NCBI GenBank assembly: GCA_964554105.1
Contig: CAZKNF010000098.1
Coordinates: forward strand, 1 to 9,390
Source: CAZKNF01 sp964554105
Lineage (GTDB): Bacteria > Bacteroidota > Rhodothermia > Rhodothermales > VXPQ01
DNA length: 9,390 bases
Reading direction: 5' to 3'
Of the stretch, positions 7,064 through 9,390 are shown one piece after another. The notes under the pieces are model-generated. The model was not told where the DNA came from and ran no database searches. It saw nothing but the letters and a program-made list of their open reading frames with translations. How positions within the stretch are numbered: the first letter of the stretch is position 1; each line of letters begins with the position of its first letter. The translations under genes were made by a program, and so were the position numbers.

Positions 7064-8029
7064 TCAGCGGAATAGAGCGTCCACAAACGCCCTGCGATCG
7101 AATACCTGGAGGTCTTCGATTTTTTCTCCGACACCTATATATTTTACGGGAATCTTCAGGTCATTCGAAATACCAATCACAATGCCCCCCTTGGCGGTGC
7201 CGTCCAGCTTCGTGAGCACGAGGCCTGTCACCTCGACGCTGCGCGTGAACTCTTCGGCCTGGCGGATTGCATTCTGACCTGTCGAGGCGTCGAGTACGAG
7301 CAGCACTTCGTGCGGTGCATCCTCGAGATGCTTGCTCATCACACGCTTGATTTTTGAAAGCTCGTCCATGAGGCCACCCCGCGTGTGAAGGCGTCCGGCG
7401 GTATCGATGATCGCGACATCGGCGTTCCGGCTGACAGCCGACGAGACGGTATCGAATGCGACGGCGGCGGGATCCGAATTGTGTGCTTGCTTGATCAGCG
7501 GTACCTCGGCTCGTTCAGCCCAAATCTCTAGCTGCTCGATGGCCGCGGCGCGAAACGTATCGGCGGCCCCGAGGAGTACGCTCTTGCCTGCCAATTTGTA
7601 ATGATGCGCCATTTTACCGATGGTCGTGGTTTTTCCGACCCCGTTCACACCGACGACCATGATCACGTGGGGTTTATTGGCGAGCGGCGCCCCGAAATCC
7701 GCTGGACGCTCAGGCGCGTTCCCGAGCATTAGATCCGCAATTTCGTCGCGGATGATGTGGGTAAGATCTGCGGTGGAAACGTATTGATCGCGTTTAACCC
7801 GATCTTCGACCCGTCGGATGACCTCGAGCGTCGTTTCGACGCCGACGTCGCTCGTGACGAGCGCTTCCTCGAGATCGTCGAGTACTTCGTCATCGACTGT
7901 GTCCTTGCCTCTGACAGCTTTGTTCAGCTTGCCGAAGAAGCTGCTGCGCGTCTTTTCGAGGCCCTCTTCGAGCTTTTCCTGCTCGGCTGCCTGTTGCTCG
8001 GACGTCTTAAATTTGTCGAAAAAACCCAT
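7064..8029 (-). CDS. ftsY: Signal recognition particle receptor FtsY (SRP-type GTPase)
   Basis: FtsY docks SRP-ribosome complexes at the inner membrane for co-translational insertion. The 321-residue protein begins MGFFDKFK, a short amphipathic, membrane-associating start, followed by a short charged segment and the helical N domain (about 25-105). The G domain shows G1 GVNGVGKT (127-134), the insertion-box signature DTFRAAA (157-163), DTAGR (209-213), TKLD (273-276) and the closing GVGEKIEDLQVF (299-310) typical of FtsY. The long acidic A domain of the Escherichia coli protein is absent, as in many bacteria. DTFRAAAIEQL together with the C-terminal GEKIEDLQ.F favours FtsY over Ffh, and there is no M domain. 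It follows pgsA by 93 bp on the same strand without a terminator, so the two are likely co-transcribed. Confidence 0.97.
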   Translation of the reverse strand: MGFFDKFKTSEQQAAEQEKLEEGLEKTRSSFFGKLNKAVRGKDTVDDEVLDDLEEALVTSDVGVETTLEVIRRVEDRVKRDQYVSTADLTHIIRDEIADLMLGNAPERPADFGAPLANKPHVIMVVGVNGVGKTTTIGKMAHHYKLAGKSVLLGAADTFRAAAIEQLEIWAERAEVPLIKQAHNSDPAAVAFDTVSSAVSRNADVAIIDTAGRLHTRGGLMDELSKIKRVMSKHLEDAPHEVLLVLDASTGQNAIRQAEEFTRSVEVTGLVLTKLDGTAKGGIVIGISNDLKIPVKYIGVGEKIEDLQVFDRRAFVDALFR

Positions 8030-8122
8030 TGAATTCGGCTGATGTGGTCAATTTGCCAGGTGAGCGGACCGGGGCTGCTTTGCACTCACGCTCCGCGCCC
8101 CCTGAGAGCTGATGCCCATGCT

Positions 8123-8824
8123 TTAGCTGACGCTTCCTGCTTCGTGCTGCATCGATCCGACGGACCGTCCATTCTCCGGCGCAGCACCCTGGGGAAGCTC
8201 ACCGGAACGCATGAGCCGCACCCATCGGATGGCGTACAAAACAAACGAGTACACGAGCAGCACAGCGGCCACCCAGATACAGAAGTTTAGCACGGGGGCA
8301 TCGGCTCGCAGCAGTGCCGCCAGCACGGCCAAGGAGAGGGCTGTAACCGCGACTTTGCCCATCCACACACTCATAACGACCCTGCCGGTCTTGCGCGCGA
8401 GAACGATGCCACCGAGTACGATCGCGGAATCGCGGGCAACAATCACGAGGAGAAACCAGAGCGGAAGTGCGTTCCTAATTACTAGAGCGAGAACGATGGC
8501 GGCAGCCGCAGCTTTATCCGCCAAGGGGTCGAGCACTTTCCCCCATTCGGATACGGACTTCGACCACCTTGCCACACGGCCGTCGAACCAATCGGTCATG
8601 AGCACGAGAAGAAGCAGTCCGAAGAGCCAGAAGAGTGAACCCTCCTCCAGAATCAAGTAGACAATCGGTATAACCAGGACGAGGCGCACCAGGCTCAGCA
8701 TGTTCGGGATAGTCCAGAACCTGCCGAGAAGGCTGACCAGCTCGACCTTGTTAGTGGATTGCTCTTCGGTCATTCGGGAATGTGGTATCGGGGTCGTCTC
8801 AGGCGATTGCTCGGTCGGCAGCAT
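8123..8824 (-). CDS. pgsA: CDP-alcohol phosphatidyltransferase, PgsA-type (CDP-diacylglycerol--glycerol-3-phosphate 3-phosphatidyltransferase)
   Basis: The likely reaction joins CDP-diacylglycerol and glycerol 3-phosphate to give phosphatidylglycerol phosphate and CMP in the inner membrane. The full CDP-OH-P signature D-x2-DG-x2-AR-x8-G-x3-D-x3-D is present with Asp78, Asp81, Gly82, Ala85, Arg86, Gly95, Asp99 and Asp103. TIPNMLSLVRLVLVIP (38-53) is the typical start of the first helix, and about six membrane segments follow up to residue 200. The 233-residue length is longer than the usual 180-200 because of a polar N-terminal extension (1-36) and a polar tail (205-233). The start is ambiguous: Met18 (ATG at 8773) would give 216 residues and avoid a hairpin just before Met1. 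Substrate cannot be proven by motif alone; phosphatidylserine or inositol-phosphate synthases share the signature, but the overall pattern best fits PgsA. Confidence 0.88.
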   Translation of the reverse strand: MLPTEQSPETTPIPHSRMTEEQSTNKVELVSLLGRFWTIPNMLSLVRLVLVIPIVYLILEEGSLFWLFGLLLLVLMTDWFDGRVARWSKSVSEWGKVLDPLADKAAAAAIVLALVIRNALPLWFLLVIVARDSAIVLGGIVLARKTGRVVMSVWMGKVAVTALSLAVLAALLRADAPVLNFCIWVAAVLLVYSFVLYAIRWVRLMRSGELPQGAAPENGRSVGSMQHEAGSVS

Positions 8825-8828
8825 GTGC

Positions 8829-8856
8829 AGGCACCGATTCGAACCTTCAGGCGCCT
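8829..8856 (-). promoter_or_regulatory. Hairpin directly upstream of the first pgsA start, below a -10-like TACAAT
   Basis: On the minus strand AGGCGCC (8856-8850) can pair with GGTGCCT (8835-8829), seven pairs including one G-U, around a 14-nt loop. The hairpin ends 4 nt before the ATG at 8824. Immediately upstream, TACAAT (8862-8857) resembles a -10 element, but no good -35 is seen at 16-18 bp. If transcription starts after TACAAT, only part of the 5' arm would be in the transcript. The hairpin may therefore exist only in longer transcripts, or be chance. Confidence 0.3.
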
Positions 8857-9003
8857 ATTGTACGGCACATGCAGCAACTCTCACCGCATCGCACAGATAC
8901 GCGTCACCCCGGGATTGGTTTGGCGTCCCGCTGGTGGCGGAGCACGCCTGCGACTCGATACGTAAATAGCCTCGTTGAGTGCACGCCAACGCAGCATCCG
9001 CTA

Positions 9004-9390
9004 TCAGCGGTTGACGTCGGCGAACTTCCACAAGTCAGGCGCACCACGAAGTCTGTCTACCTGAGATTTCAGGCTTTTGATAGCTGTCGAAAGCGTTTCA
9101 CCCGTCTGCGCGGATATGGCTACGACCAGGATTTCCGAGTCGCCTGGTGACAGTGTGAATGGGCCGGAGGTAAGCAGGCTCCGCACGTCGATTCCGCCGA
9201 CGACGTCGAGCCACCCCGTTCTCGAAGTAGGATTACCGGTGAAGGCATACATCGTCTCTTCGCCCGTCACCGGATTGACCATCGGCTCGCCCGAGGCCGA
9301 CAGACCCTTGAGCGCGTTCAGCACGTGTTCAGCCGACGTGATGGCTATCTCTCCGAAATCCGGATCCGCATAGTTGTTCTTCCGCATGAT
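9004..9390 (-). CDS. C-terminal end of a secreted protein (5' end beyond the right window edge)
   Basis: The reading frame is open to base 9390 and ends at TGA (9006-9004), followed at once by a second in-frame stop, TAG. An internal ATG lies at 9387, but the frame continues upstream, so this is probably not the true start. The visible 128 residues contain NALKGLSASGEPMVNPVTGEETMYAFTGNP, then TGWLD, LLTSGPFTLSPGDSEILVVAI and a helical tail. This pattern recurs near the C-terminus of large exported proteins in Rhodothermota and Bacteroidota, where it commonly precedes a type IX secretion sorting domain. Here the protein stops about 45 residues after the SGPFTLSPGD motif with no such domain. 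The function is unknown. It lies 179 bp upstream of pgsA on the same strand. Confidence 0.7.
   Translation of the reverse strand: MMRKNNYADPDFGEIAITSAEHVLNALKGLSASGEPMVNPVTGEETMYAFTGNPTSRTGWLDVVGGIDVRSLLTSGPFTLSPGDSEILVVAISAQTGETLSTAIKSLKSQVDRLRGAPDLWKFADVNR

Noticed and set aside
8050..8110. GGGGC/GCCCC hairpin between pgsA and ftsY, considered as a terminator
   Set aside because: The stem is only five pairs with a long loop and no T-run, so read-through from pgsA into ftsY is more likely.
8829..8856. T-loop-like GGTTCGAATC on the minus strand upstream of pgsA, considered as a tRNA
   Set aside because: The five bases on each side (GAAGG and CGGTG) do not form a T stem, and no other tRNA arms fit.
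9004..9012. Possible frameshift at the end of the right-edge secreted protein
   Set aside because: Two consecutive stops close the frame, and I found no continuation of recognisable secreted-protein sequence in the bases that follow.

Overview
The window reads as bacterial chromosome of moderately high GC with tightly packed genes and no recognisable mobile elements, CRISPR arrays or RNA genes. Two genes point towards the Bacteroidota/Rhodothermota side of the tree (Salinibacter-like or Rhodothermales-like). One is a secreted GWxTD-domain protein. The other is the 3' end of a secreted protein of the 'GWLD ... SGPFxLxPGD' type. This taxonomic placement is inference. Shine-Dalgarno-like GGAGG motifs precede at least two genes, but most starts have no clear one.

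Layout from left to right: the N-terminal 143 codons of a MoxR-family AAA+ ATPase (minus strand, running off the left edge); a galactokinase-fold GHMP protein whose catalytic and sugar-binding signatures are almost all replaced (minus); a 208-bp divergent intergenic region with an exact palindrome and repeated half-sites; a 773-residue MMPL/RND-type membrane transporter (plus); fmt, methionyl-tRNA formyltransferase (minus, convergent with the transporter, 12 bp apart); a strong rho-independent hairpin; a GWxTD-domain secreted protein (minus); ftsY, the SRP receptor GTPase (minus); a PgsA-type CDP-alcohol phosphatidyltransferase (minus); and the C-terminal end of a secreted protein (minus, running off the right edge).

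The right half makes sense as a membrane and envelope biogenesis stretch. PgsA makes anionic phospholipid, FtsY delivers SRP-bound ribosomes to the membrane, and the GWxTD protein is exported. pgsA, ftsY and the GWxTD gene share a strand, and the only obvious terminator lies after the GWxTD gene, so they may form one transcription unit. fmt lies beyond that terminator and needs its own promoter. The left half holds the least ordinary content: a probable pseudokinase of the galactokinase family, divergent from an RND transporter across a region with candidate operator symmetry, and followed by a MoxR ATPase. No complete new multi-gene system is evident. The galactokinase-like protein is the best candidate for undescribed biology.
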